Shown: positions 32,653-40,193 of the stretch, one piece after another
Numbering within the stretch: the first letter of the stretch is position 1
How the letters are laid out: every line of letters starts with the position of its first letter
Source: Sphingobacterium paucimobilis HER1398
GTDB taxonomy: Bacteria; Bacteroidota; Bacteroidia; Sphingobacteriales; Sphingobacteriaceae
Assembly (NCBI RefSeq): GCF_000416985.1
Contig: NZ_ATDL01000003.1
Span: forward strand, 62,001-126,000
DNA: 64,000 bases
Direction: 5' to 3'
Program-made: the position numbers and the translations under genes
The notes under the pieces: generated by a model
Databases searched by the model: none
What the model saw: the letters and a program-made list of their open reading frames with translations, nothing else
Told to the model about the DNA's origin: nothing

Positions 32653-35079
32653 CTAATTCCGCAACGCCTTTCCTTTCGTCAACATATGCTGAATCCGCTC
32701 TAAGGTCTTTCGTTCAGCACAGAGCTCCAAAAATGCTTTACGTTCCAAGTCCAACAAATACTGTTCAGATACTTCAGTAGGAGCTGAAAGATCACCTCCA
32801 CACATCACCCATCCCAGCTTTTCCGATATTTTCTTATCATGATCAGAAATATAATTGCCAGCTCTCATCGAAGAAGCACCAACATAGACAATACCTAATC
32901 CCTGATTGCCCAAAACTTTAATATCGTGGCGCGGTACAGGCTGTACATAACCAGCATCCGCCAATTCGATGGCTTTCGCTTTGGCATCAGCTAATAATCG
33001 AGCCCGATTCATCGTAATAGCGTACTTACCTTCTTGCAAGTAACCAAGCTCATAAGCCTCCACAGCGGACGTAGAAACTTTTGCCTGTCCTATCGTCAGA
33101 AACTTATCTTTTAATGTATTTTGTGTAATCTGATCCTCTTTAAATTCGTCCGAAGCACGTAACGCAAACTCTTTAGAGCCACCTCCACCGGGGATCACTC
33201 CAACACCAAACTCCACTAACCCCATATAGGTCTCCGCATGTAACTGTACAAAATCGGCATGCATAGAAAACTCACATCCACCTCCCAGTGCCAATTGGAA
33301 CGGTGCCACAACAACAGGGATAGCAGAGTAGCGTATACGCATAGATGTATTTTGGAACATACGCACGGCCATATTTAACTCATCATAATCCTGTTCTACA
33401 GCCATCATAAAAATCATTCCGATATTGGCTCCTGCCGAGAAGTTCTTGCCGTCGTTAGAAATCACCAGACCACGATAGTCCTTCTCTGCAATATCTATGG
33501 CCTTATTGATACCCTGAATCACATCCCCTCCGACAGTATTCATCTTCGTATGGAACTCACAGTTAATAATACCATCGCCAAGATCTATAATGGATACACC
33601 AGAATTCTTCCAGATGGTCTTTGCCTCCCGGATATGATCCAGCACGATAAGATCCTCCGTCCCTGGTATCGCTTTATAAGACTTAGAATTTATATCATAA
33701 TACTGACGGACGCCATTTTCTATTTTATAGAAAGACTCACATCCTGCAGCTAGCATATCGTGTACCCACTGCGCTACCTCACCACGTTGCCCTGGAAGCC
33801 GCTTTTCTTCTTTTTTAATCTTTTCTAATGTCTCCCGCACCCCTAGAGCATCCCAGACTTCAAAAGGACCGATTTCCCAACCAAATCCAGCGCGCATCGC
33901 ATCATCGATACGGAAAAAATCATCCGTAATCTCAGGCACTCTATTCGAAACATATTCAAACAAAGGATAATGCATAGCTCGGAACAACTCACCAGCCTTA
34001 TCCGTTCCCTGCTCATATACCTTCATCCGCTTACGAATATCTTCGACCTGTTTGGTTGCTTCTAAAGTAGCAGACTTCACCTTTGACTGAGAACCATATT
34101 CCAGCGTTTTAAGATTCAGGGATAATATTTCAGAAGTTCCATCTGCTCCTTTTACTTTTTCATAAAATCCCTTTTTCGTCTTTTCACCCAACCACTTATT
34201 AGACACCATCTGTGTAATGAAACCAGGCAAAGTAAACACCCCTTTAGCTTCATCATCAGGAGCATTCTGATCAAGACCGTTAGCCACATTAACCAATGTG
34301 TCCAATCCGACGACATCAGCAGTACGGAAAGTTGCAGATTTAGGGTGTCCCATCGCTGGCCCCGTATATTTATCCACTTCTTCTACAGTCAATCCCAATT
34401 GATCCACAAGATGAGTCAACGCTAACATAGAGTAGACACCGATACGATTGCCTATAAATGCAGGCGTATCCTTACACAGCACGACGGTTTTACCCAACAT
34501 TTTATCACCATAGTGCACTAGAAAGTCAACGACATCCCGCTTAGTATGAGGGGTAGGTATAATCTCCAAAAGCTGTAGATAGCGAGGTGGATTGAAAAAG
34601 TGTGTCCCACAAAAATGAGCAATAAAATCGTCGGACCGGCCTTCTGTCATCAAATGAATGGGGATACCAGAAGTATTAGACGTAATCAATGTCCCTGGCT
34701 TTCGGAACTGTTCGACCTTATCAAAAACGGACTTCTTAATATCCAATCGCTCGACCACAACTTCTATAATCCAGTCTACATCAGCAATCTTGGACATATC
34801 ATCTTCAAAATTTCCGGTACTTATCCGTTTAGCAAAAGACTTGCTAAATAAGGGCGCGGGATTGGACTTGATCGCCGTATCAAGTGATGCGTTTACGATA
34901 CGATTACGTACGGCCGAATCCGTCAACTGAAGTCCTTTTGCTTCTTCTATAGAAATTAATTCTTTCGGTGGAATATCCAATAACAATACTTCCACGCCTA
35001 TATTGGCAAAATGACAGGCAATACGAGACCCCATCACTCCGGACCCCAATACGGCTACCTTTTTAATGTTTCTGTTCAT
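32653..35079 (-). CDS. 3-hydroxyacyl-CoA dehydrogenase/enoyl-CoA hydratase fusion (FadN-like)
   Basis: A large enzyme of 808 residues from the ATG at 35079 (an ATG at 35091 is also in frame). The N-terminal NAD-dependent dehydrogenase has KVAVLGSGVMGSRIACHFA and FCGTHFFNPPRYLQLLEIIP, and a helical C-terminal dehydrogenase domain follows. The C-terminal third is a crotonase domain with NDGKNFSAGANI, ALGGGCEFSMHAD and GVIPGGGGSKEFALR. It performs hydration and oxidation of the beta-oxidation cycle. The dehydrogenase-first order is that of FadN rather than E. coli FadB. It lies 90 bases after marR. Confidence 0.95.
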   Translation of the reverse strand: MNRNIKKVAVLGSGVMGSRIACHFANIGVEVLLLDIPPKELISIEEAKGLQLTDSAVRNRIVNASLDTAIKSNPAPLFSKSFAKRISTGNFEDDMSKIADVDWIIEVVVERLDIKKSVFDKVEQFRKPGTLITSNTSGIPIHLMTEGRSDDFIAHFCGTHFFNPPRYLQLLEIIPTPHTKRDVVDFLVHYGDKMLGKTVVLCKDTPAFIGNRIGVYSMLALTHLVDQLGLTVEEVDKYTGPAMGHPKSATFRTADVVGLDTLVNVANGLDQNAPDDEAKGVFTLPGFITQMVSNKWLGEKTKKGFYEKVKGADGTSEILSLNLKTLEYGSQSKVKSATLEATKQVEDIRKRMKVYEQGTDKAGELFRAMHYPLFEYVSNRVPEITDDFFRIDDAMRAGFGWEIGPFEVWDALGVRETLEKIKKEEKRLPGQRGEVAQWVHDMLAAGCESFYKIENGVRQYYDINSKSYKAIPGTEDLIVLDHIREAKTIWKNSGVSIIDLGDGIINCEFHTKMNTVGGDVIQGINKAIDIAEKDYRGLVISNDGKNFSAGANIGMIFMMAVEQDYDELNMAVRMFQNTSMRIRYSAIPVVVAPFQLALGGGCEFSMHADFVQLHAETYMGLVEFGVGVIPGGGGSKEFALRASDEFKEDQITQNTLKDKFLTIGQAKVSTSAVEAYELGYLQEGKYAITMNRARLLADAKAKAIELADAGYVQPVPRHDIKVLGNQGLGIVYVGASSMRAGNYISDHDKKISEKLGWVMCGGDLSAPTEVSEQYLLDLERKAFLELCAERKTLERIQHMLTKGKALRN

Positions 35080-35169
35080 ATGTAAATACATTTTTCCGTT
35101 TATAACTTTAAGCCACTCTACCTAGAAATGTCCCACATCTATCTTTGTAAAGTCACTCATCTCAACACC

Positions 35170-35625
35170 TTATTTCAGTTCCAACACATTCATCGGTTCA
35201 GCTTCATAATCACCAGCCAGATCATTCACCTTAGCAAGCATCTTGATCAACTGTACCCGCTCCTTCTCCGTGAGCTGAGCCTCCAAGTATTCATTGAAGC
35301 CACGCACAACACCCTTCGCTACCCTTCGCTTTTCCACGCCAAGCGGGGTTAAGTACACCTTTACAGACCGCTTATCTGTCGTGCTTGTTTCCCTATAGAT
35401 AAAACCAAGCGCCTCTAGGTTATTTAACACCCGAGACAGAGAAGTGGTTTTCACTCCTGTAGAATTTGCTATTTGAGAAACAGGAGTACCATCTTTATGG
35501 ATATTAATCAATATATATCCGGCAGCCTGCGTAAACCCATGTTGTGAAGCAATATTGTTATATTTGTTCGCAACAGTCTGCCACGCAGCTTTTAAAAAAT
35601 AATCAATTGTATTATCTTGGTTCAT
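35170..35625 (-). CDS. MarR family transcriptional regulator of the beta-oxidation operon
   Basis: A 151-residue winged helix-turn-helix protein with the MarR layout: QHGFTQAAGYILINIHKDGTPVSQIANSTG, the recognition helix KTTSLSRVLNNLEALGFIYRE, and the wing STTDKRSVKVYLTPLG. Helices at both ends form the dimer interface. It is the first gene of the operon with fadN-, fadA- and fadE-like genes, so it most likely represses beta-oxidation until acyl-CoA or a fatty acid binds. A perfect dyad over its own predicted transcription start supports autoregulation. Confidence 0.93.
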   Translation of the reverse strand: MNQDNTIDYFLKAAWQTVANKYNNIASQHGFTQAAGYILINIHKDGTPVSQIANSTGVKTTSLSRVLNNLEALGFIYRETSTTDKRSVKVYLTPLGVEKRRVAKGVVRGFNEYLEAQLTEKERVQLIKMLAKVNDLAGDYEAEPMNVLELK

Positions 35626-35655
35626 TGTTGATTTTTGTGACCTACTTGTATTTTA

Positions 35656-35669
35656 TTATGCAAGCATAA
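35656..35669. promoter_or_regulatory. Candidate MarR operator dyad
   Basis: TTATGC-AA-GCATAA is a perfect 14-base dyad directly downstream of the -7 box of marR and over the expected start of transcription, which is where a repressor would block RNA polymerase. Confidence 0.55.
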
Positions 35670-35701
35670 CAAATCTAATAGTTTAACTTGTATATTCCAA
35701 A
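35670..35701 (-). promoter_or_regulatory. marR-fadN operon promoter
   Basis: On the minus strand TTTG (35698-35701), a 20-base spacer and TAGATTTG (35670-35677) match the Bacteroidota housekeeping promoter at every conserved base. Transcription should start about 38 bases before the marR ATG. Confidence 0.75.
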
Positions 35702-35874
35702 TACTTGTAAAAAAATATAACACCCACACAAAGAACCATAACAATCTGTTTTAAAACCTCTTATTCTTAACGAATCAAGTAAAAAAAGTATTTCCCAGAA
35801 GTCAACAGTTAACTAGATGCAGCCAATAGCTAGCATTTATAATAGGGTATAAATGGAATCATAAAACTTTTATT

Positions 35875-35882
35875 TAGGTTTG
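35875..35882 (+). promoter_or_regulatory. TAGGTTTG box of the oxygenase gene
   Basis: TAGGTTTG fits TAnnTTTG and ends 22 bases before the ATG at 35905. The flanking TTTATTTAGGTTTG is shared with the promoter at 9312. No -33 TTG is visible at the right distance. Confidence 0.5.
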
Positions 35883-35904
35883 TATCAGGTTTAAAAAAAA
35901 TAAT

Positions 35905-36867
35905 ATGGCACTCGTAAACATTCCACGTCTAGACTTGCAGCACTATACCCAGGGCAATGTCGACCAACGCAAACAGTTTGTTCAAGATATTGGCAAAGCA
36001 TTTAACGAAACAGGCTTCGTTACCATTGCAAATCATGGATTAAGTGAGGAATTAATATCCGAATTATATCAAACAGTAAAGGCATTCTTTGACCTTCCTC
36101 AGGAGACTAAGGATAAATATGAATTCCCAGAACTTGCCGGACAGCGAGGCTACACAACAAAAGGCAGAGAAAAAGCCAAAGATTCCAAAACGCCAGATCT
36201 AAAAGAGTTTTGGCAACGCGGACAGACTATTGTTGGAGAAGAGTATTCCAAAAAGGACTTTCCTGACAATCCACTCGTAGAAGAGCTACCCAGATTTGAA
36301 GCAGTTACTGCTGAGATCTACAAAAAACTAGAGAATGCCGGTCGTAATCTATTGAAAGCCATTGCAACTTATCTCGATCTTGACGAAGATTATTTTGAAA
36401 AGTATGTTATCAATGGCAACTCTATATTGAGAGCAATCCATTACTTTCCTATCGAAAATCCAGAATCATTAGCACCCGATGCCGTACGTGCTGGTGCACA
36501 TGAGGACATCAATCTCATCACCCTATTGATAGGAGCATCCGCAGATGGATTAGAGGTACTGACAAAAGATGGAGAATGGTTTCCCATTAAGGCTAAAGGA
36601 GAAGATATCGTTGTCAATGTTGGGGATATGCTACAACGACTAACGAACAACAAACTGAAATCGACGACACATCGTGTAGTAAACCCACCAATCGAGTTGA
36701 TGAAGACTTCTCGTTATTCAGTACCTTTCTTTTTGCATCCTAAAGCTCAAATGAGCTTGGCATCCTTAGATTCTTGTATAGATACAGCTCACCCTAAAGT
36801 ATATGAGGATTATACTGCAGGACAGTACCTAGACGAACGTTTACGTGAAATTGGATTGAAGATGTAA
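35905..36867 (+). CDS. 2-oxoglutarate/Fe(II)-dependent oxygenase (isopenicillin N synthase family)
   Basis: A 320-residue cytoplasmic oxygenase. The N-terminal DIOX_N domain includes NETGFVTIANHGLSEELI and the family motif AGQRGYTT. The jelly-roll core carries the iron triad His199, Asp201 (AHEDINLITLL) and His256 (STTHRVVNP), and the cosubstrate-binding Arg270-x-Ser272 (RYS). The substrate is not predictable; bacterial members act on amino acids, peptides or small metabolites. It is a single gene with its own promoter and a strong terminator, divergent from marR. Confidence 0.93.
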   Translation: MALVNIPRLDLQHYTQGNVDQRKQFVQDIGKAFNETGFVTIANHGLSEELISELYQTVKAFFDLPQETKDKYEFPELAGQRGYTTKGREKAKDSKTPDLKEFWQRGQTIVGEEYSKKDFPDNPLVEELPRFEAVTAEIYKKLENAGRNLLKAIATYLDLDEDYFEKYVINGNSILRAIHYFPIENPESLAPDAVRAGAHEDINLITLLIGASADGLEVLTKDGEWFPIKAKGEDIVVNVGDMLQRLTNNKLKSTTHRVVNPPIELMKTSRYSVPFFLHPKAQMSLASLDSCIDTAHPKVYEDYTAGQYLDERLREIGLKM

Positions 36868-36892
36868 TCTCTAATACAGATCCTTAATATAG

Positions 36893-36922
36893 AAAAGGCG
36901 GATCTATACGGATCCGCCTTTT
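36893..36922. terminator. Bidirectional terminator
   Basis: A perfect 12-bp stem, AAAAGGCGGATC/GATCCGCCTTTT, has a 6-base loop and sits between the oxygenase gene and the convergent barrel gene. Ts follow on the plus strand. Confidence 0.88.
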
Positions 36923-36946
36923 CTATTAATTAAATACTGATATCAT

Positions 36947-37699
36947 CTATTTTAGCGTATAGCCTATTCCAACATTCATGAAGATATTGTGCATACCAAA
37001 ACTAATACTCTCAAACCCTGTTTTCATAATGTTGTTAAAACCATAGTCAAATTGAGCTAAGGCAGAAAACTTATTATTGATCTCATATTTTGCACCTAAA
37101 CTCATACCAACATCGATATTACGCACACTCTCTGAAAAATCATAATCAGCTTTATCAATATTAATCTTATCTCCTGTAGGAGTCTCATGTCTCAAATATC
37201 CATCAAACGCTTCTCCGTAGAATTTTTTCCTAACAGCAAATGCCACATAAGGGCCTGCTTGAACATTCCATCTTTCAGACACCTGATAGGTAGCCTGCAC
37301 CGGAACAGAAATATAGAGATTATGAACCTTAGTCGTAATATCTCCAGTATAATATCCACGAAGCTTGCCTTCGGAATCATTTATAGCACTAAATGTTGTT
37401 TTATAACCTTTAACTCTGGCCTTCGCATCCATTCCCTTTCCTTCGAAAATAGCTCCAACAGCTACCCCCCATTTTGAATCTATAGCATAATTAGCTTTAG
37501 CACCTACATAGAACGGTAAGTTAGGATTATAACTTTTTATCTTTCTGATTTCCACAGGTAGAGATAATGGAGCAGCTCCTCCAATCTTCCCTCCTAAAAT
37601 AAAATCAACGCTAATATCTCCAATCTCCTGTGCATTACCTTTAGTAATGAAAAGGAATACCGCAGAGAGAACAACAATATATTTACTAATTTTTCTCAT
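36947..37699 (-). CDS. Outer-membrane beta-barrel (porin-like) protein
   Basis: The 250-residue protein has a signal peptide (ISKYIVVLSAVFLFITKGNAQ). Amphipathic strands end in the aromatic C-terminus IFMNVGIGYTLK, as in small eight-strand barrels of the OMP_b-brl_2/PorT type. The repeated pattern WGVAVGAIFEGKGMD, WNVQAGPYVAFAV and FSALAQFDYGFNN supports strands and turns. Its start overlaps the stop of the upstream PCMD lipoprotein gene by one base, so the pair is likely co-translated and may act together at the cell surface. Confidence 0.85.
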   Translation of the reverse strand: MRKISKYIVVLSAVFLFITKGNAQEIGDISVDFILGGKIGGAAPLSLPVEIRKIKSYNPNLPFYVGAKANYAIDSKWGVAVGAIFEGKGMDAKARVKGYKTTFSAINDSEGKLRGYYTGDITTKVHNLYISVPVQATYQVSERWNVQAGPYVAFAVRKKFYGEAFDGYLRHETPTGDKINIDKADYDFSESVRNIDVGMSLGAKYEINNKFSALAQFDYGFNNIMKTGFESISFGMHNIFMNVGIGYTLK

Positions 37700-38883
37700 T
37701 ACTTAGTTACAATTTTTAAATCATCAACAATCAACTTACTTCCTACGGCCCCGATAAAACTATCTCCTCGTTTACTTGAACTCATTACAATCGCAATGTT
37801 ATAATCCAATCCGGCAACTGCCCCCATATCCACCTTAGTACGATATTCGAACGGCAAGCTAAACTTAACAAATCCATCTCCAGTTGTTGCTGAACCATCC
37901 TTAATTTTAGCAATTGCCACAATACTTGGATCAGTAAGGATATTATGTCCTGTCAAATAAGGTACTTTTTTCTTCGGGTCACTCACCGATTCCATTAATT
38001 GTTTACGATTATAAAAAACAGCATAAATATCACAGGAATCCTTCATATTCACTGGATTCATATTTTCATCTGTAACTTTATCGGCAGGTTGATACTTGTA
38101 ATACCCCTCTAGTGCGGCAGGAACCTTATTAAATGGTAATCCAAATTGCGTAGCAGAGAGGGCATCCGTTAACACTGGTCCTGTATCAAATGCACCAATA
38201 AACAAATTTCCTGCGGCTATTGGTTTTTTTAATTTTGCCACGAAATCAGCTGTAGCTTTCGTCTCTAAAAGCAACGCTCTTTCCCCCGAATATGCATCAG
38301 TCGTTGTTGTAGTGGGATATGCATCGGGCTCAAGTTTTCCTCCCCCAAACATTAAAGAAAGAGAGTAACCAATATTTCCTGATGACCAATTGTAAAAATC
38401 CTGATTATCTATACGATTGAAGAATTCAGTATATTGTTGATCCTTATTAATGACAATTTCTTCAAAGCCATATTCTGTAGGGACAAATCCGTCTTTTGTA
38501 TTTATAATTTTTAACAGATATTGCTTAGAATACTGCTTGTCTTGGGAGATTGTTTTAACAGAGACTCCTTCTGTTTGCATACGCTCAGCTAACTCCCTAT
38601 CTACTTTAAGAACATTATTATCCATCACCTGTCCATCTTCCGCTTGTAACTGAGCGCCTTCGGTCAAAGTAAATTTGATATCGAACTCTAGGGTTTCTTC
38701 TTGATCAGGTTTTAAATACAACACTATACTACCTCCTGAAACTACAGGCTCTAATAAAAAGACATCATTTTCAGTTTCAGCTTTAATAATATCAGCCTCC
38801 ATATTTGGAGCCTCGTCCTTTATACAGGACGACAAAAACAGGAGCAGCGCTCCGTAAAAAAACAATAAACCACGTAACTTCAT
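37699..38883 (-). CDS. PCMD domain lipoprotein
   Basis: A 394-residue lipoprotein with a clear lipobox, LLFLSSC (Cys20). Residues 30-130 look like beta-sandwich repeats. The C-terminal half (from NRIDNQDFYNWSSGNIGYSL through GERALLLETKA, AGNLFIGAFDTGP and GYYKYQPADK to FVKFSLPFEY and KLIVDDLKIV) matches the PCMD (putative carbohydrate metabolism) domain, a carbohydrate-binding-module-like jelly roll. Surface glycan binding is likely. The gene is upstream of, and overlaps, the barrel gene. A TAGCTTTG box lies at 38907-38914. Confidence 0.87.
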   Translation of the reverse strand: MKLRGLLFFYGALLLFLSSCIKDEAPNMEADIIKAETENDVFLLEPVVSGGSIVLYLKPDQEETLEFDIKFTLTEGAQLQAEDGQVMDNNVLKVDRELAERMQTEGVSVKTISQDKQYSKQYLLKIINTKDGFVPTEYGFEEIVINKDQQYTEFFNRIDNQDFYNWSSGNIGYSLSLMFGGGKLEPDAYPTTTTTDAYSGERALLLETKATADFVAKLKKPIAAGNLFIGAFDTGPVLTDALSATQFGLPFNKVPAALEGYYKYQPADKVTDENMNPVNMKDSCDIYAVFYNRKQLMESVSDPKKKVPYLTGHNILTDPSIVAIAKIKDGSATTGDGFVKFSLPFEYRTKVDMGAVAGLDYNIAIVMSSSKRGDSFIGAVGSKLIVDDLKIVTK

Positions 38884-38906
38884 AAACTTTCAATTTTTAA
38901 GCAGGG

Positions 38907-38914
38907 CAAAGCTA
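38907..38914 (-). promoter_or_regulatory. TAnnTTTG box of the PCMD-barrel operon
   Basis: On the minus strand TAGCTTTG ends 23 bases before the ATG at 38883. No -33 TTG is seen at the usual distance. Confidence 0.4.
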
Positions 38915-39006
38915 GTCTTATTATCACGTTAAAAGAGCATTGGATAAGGTATAATCAACTATATCTACTAAATCTTTACATTACCTTGTTTTAATGCATG
39001 GAAATA

Positions 39007-39372
39007 TCAGCTGACGCTCTCAATTTCTTCACGCACCTTTTTTGGCAAACTATCAAAAACAAGCTGATAACTGTGGTCGACCAATTCAAACAATACGGCA
39101 TCCGACAATTCCCGATTGGCATATACCGTGTTCCAATGTTTCTTGTTCATATGGTATCCAGGAAACACTGTATTGTCATAGCACTCTCTAAGCTCTACCG
39201 CATATTCTGGATCACATTTCACATTAAAGCTCAACTGATCCACCTGATCCAACCCCACCAATAAAAACACTTTACCTGCTACCTTGAACACTAGCGTCTG
39301 GGGTCCAAAAGGCAACTCCTCAGAGGCCCCCTGTTGGCTTAAACAATATTCCCGAAGTTCCTCAATATGCAT
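39007..39372 (-). CDS. MmcQ/YjbR family DNA-binding-like protein
   Basis: A 121-residue protein with the YjbR (CyaY-like) fold. Visible motifs are EELREYCLSQQGASEELPFGPQTLVFKVAGKVFLLV, the DPEYAVELRECY strand-helix, and PGYHMNKKHWNTVYA with the conserved HWNT. The family was named for DNA binding of one member, but the general role is not known. It lies 26 bases after a thioredoxin-like gene on the same strand. Confidence 0.93.
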   Translation of the reverse strand: MHIEELREYCLSQQGASEELPFGPQTLVFKVAGKVFLLVGLDQVDQLSFNVKCDPEYAVELRECYDNTVFPGYHMNKKHWNTVYANRELSDAVLFELVDHSYQLVFDSLPKKVREEIESVS

Positions 39373-39398
39373 GATCCTAATGTCTAGAGTCCCAAATC

Positions 39399-39965
39399 TT
39401 ATTTCTTTTCTACTCCGCTCAACAATGCCACAAGTTCATGCTGCAATTCAATACCTTTGTCGGCATTGTACCAGGTTTGAAAATAAGTCTTGATATCTTC
39501 AAACTCTTTGCCTTCAGCTTTCATTTCATCAAAGATCTGTTGTAATGCTGCAGGCCTAGGTCCCCAGATCGCTATATCTTTCCCCTGCTCATTTCTAATA
39601 ATTAATTTAGGAATAGACTTGCCCCCGTTTGTCAAGTACTTATCGATCAGAAAAGGTTCGGAATCCCGCAATTGGATATCCAAGATAATATTAGGGTTAT
39701 CCTTGATCAAAGTATGAATTTGAGGAACACTATGTGCAGCATCACCACACCAGGGCTCTGTTATCAAAATCCAAGTCTGCTTTTCGGTAGATGTAGAGAA
39801 AAATGTGCGGACATCCTCATTAATCTCAAATTTCTTCAACCATCGATTCATCCGAGACCAATTGAGCTTGGCATAGTTAAAATATTCAGGATCGTTGTAA
39901 GTAGGATAATTTGATGGATGCGTCAACACATCTTCAAAATAGTTCAAATAAGCTTCGAAAGTCAT
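39399..39965 (-). CDS. Thioredoxin-like family protein with a single active-site Cys
   Basis: A 188-residue cytoplasmic protein whose central region (about 63-150) has the thioredoxin fold: TWILITEPWCGDAAHSVPQIHTLI, IQLRDSEPFLIDKYLTNGGKSIPKLII with the cis-Pro, and GPRPAALQQIFDEM. It matches the Thioredoxin_9 (PF14595) group. Where thioredoxin has CxxC, this protein has Cys73-Gly-Asp-Ala, so it cannot do normal dithiol chemistry and may act in glutathionylation-like or structural roles. No signal peptide is present. The YjbR-like gene follows. Confidence 0.9.
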   Translation of the reverse strand: MTFEAYLNYFEDVLTHPSNYPTYNDPEYFNYAKLNWSRMNRWLKKFEINEDVRTFFSTSTEKQTWILITEPWCGDAAHSVPQIHTLIKDNPNIILDIQLRDSEPFLIDKYLTNGGKSIPKLIIRNEQGKDIAIWGPRPAALQQIFDEMKAEGKEFEDIKTYFQTWYNADKGIELQHELVALLSGVEKK

Positions 39966-40163
39966 ATAATTTATTTTATCAAACGGCCATCAATAGGCCC
40001 ATATTCATTGCTCAATATCACATAAGCTATCAATTATTACTTTATGCGATAGCAGTATTTCATAGTTGGACATTATTTCTGCACAAAAATAGGCATAATA
40101 CCTCAACAAAACAGTCATCAAAATGTTGCAATCCATTTAACATTATTTAATAGTTGTTCACTC

Positions 40164-40171
40164 TATCTTTG
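40164..40171 (+). promoter_or_regulatory. TAnnTTTG box before the barrel gene
   Basis: TATCTTTG ends 22 bases before the ATG at 40194. No -33 element is evident. Confidence 0.4.
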
Positions 40172-40193
40172 ATCAGTCTTTTAAACCAATTGA

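Larger units (their letters stand above)
35644..35709. repeat. Three ACTTGTA direct repeats in the marR control region
   Basis: ACTTGTA occurs at 35644-35650, 35686-35692 and 35703-35709, flanking and inside the marR promoter. They could be regulator half-sites. Confidence 0.4.

Noticed and set aside
39966-40193. Possible short gene or tRNA in the gap before the barrel gene
   Set aside because: No cloverleaf or credible frame; only a weak 6-bp repeat GCTATC/GATAGC.
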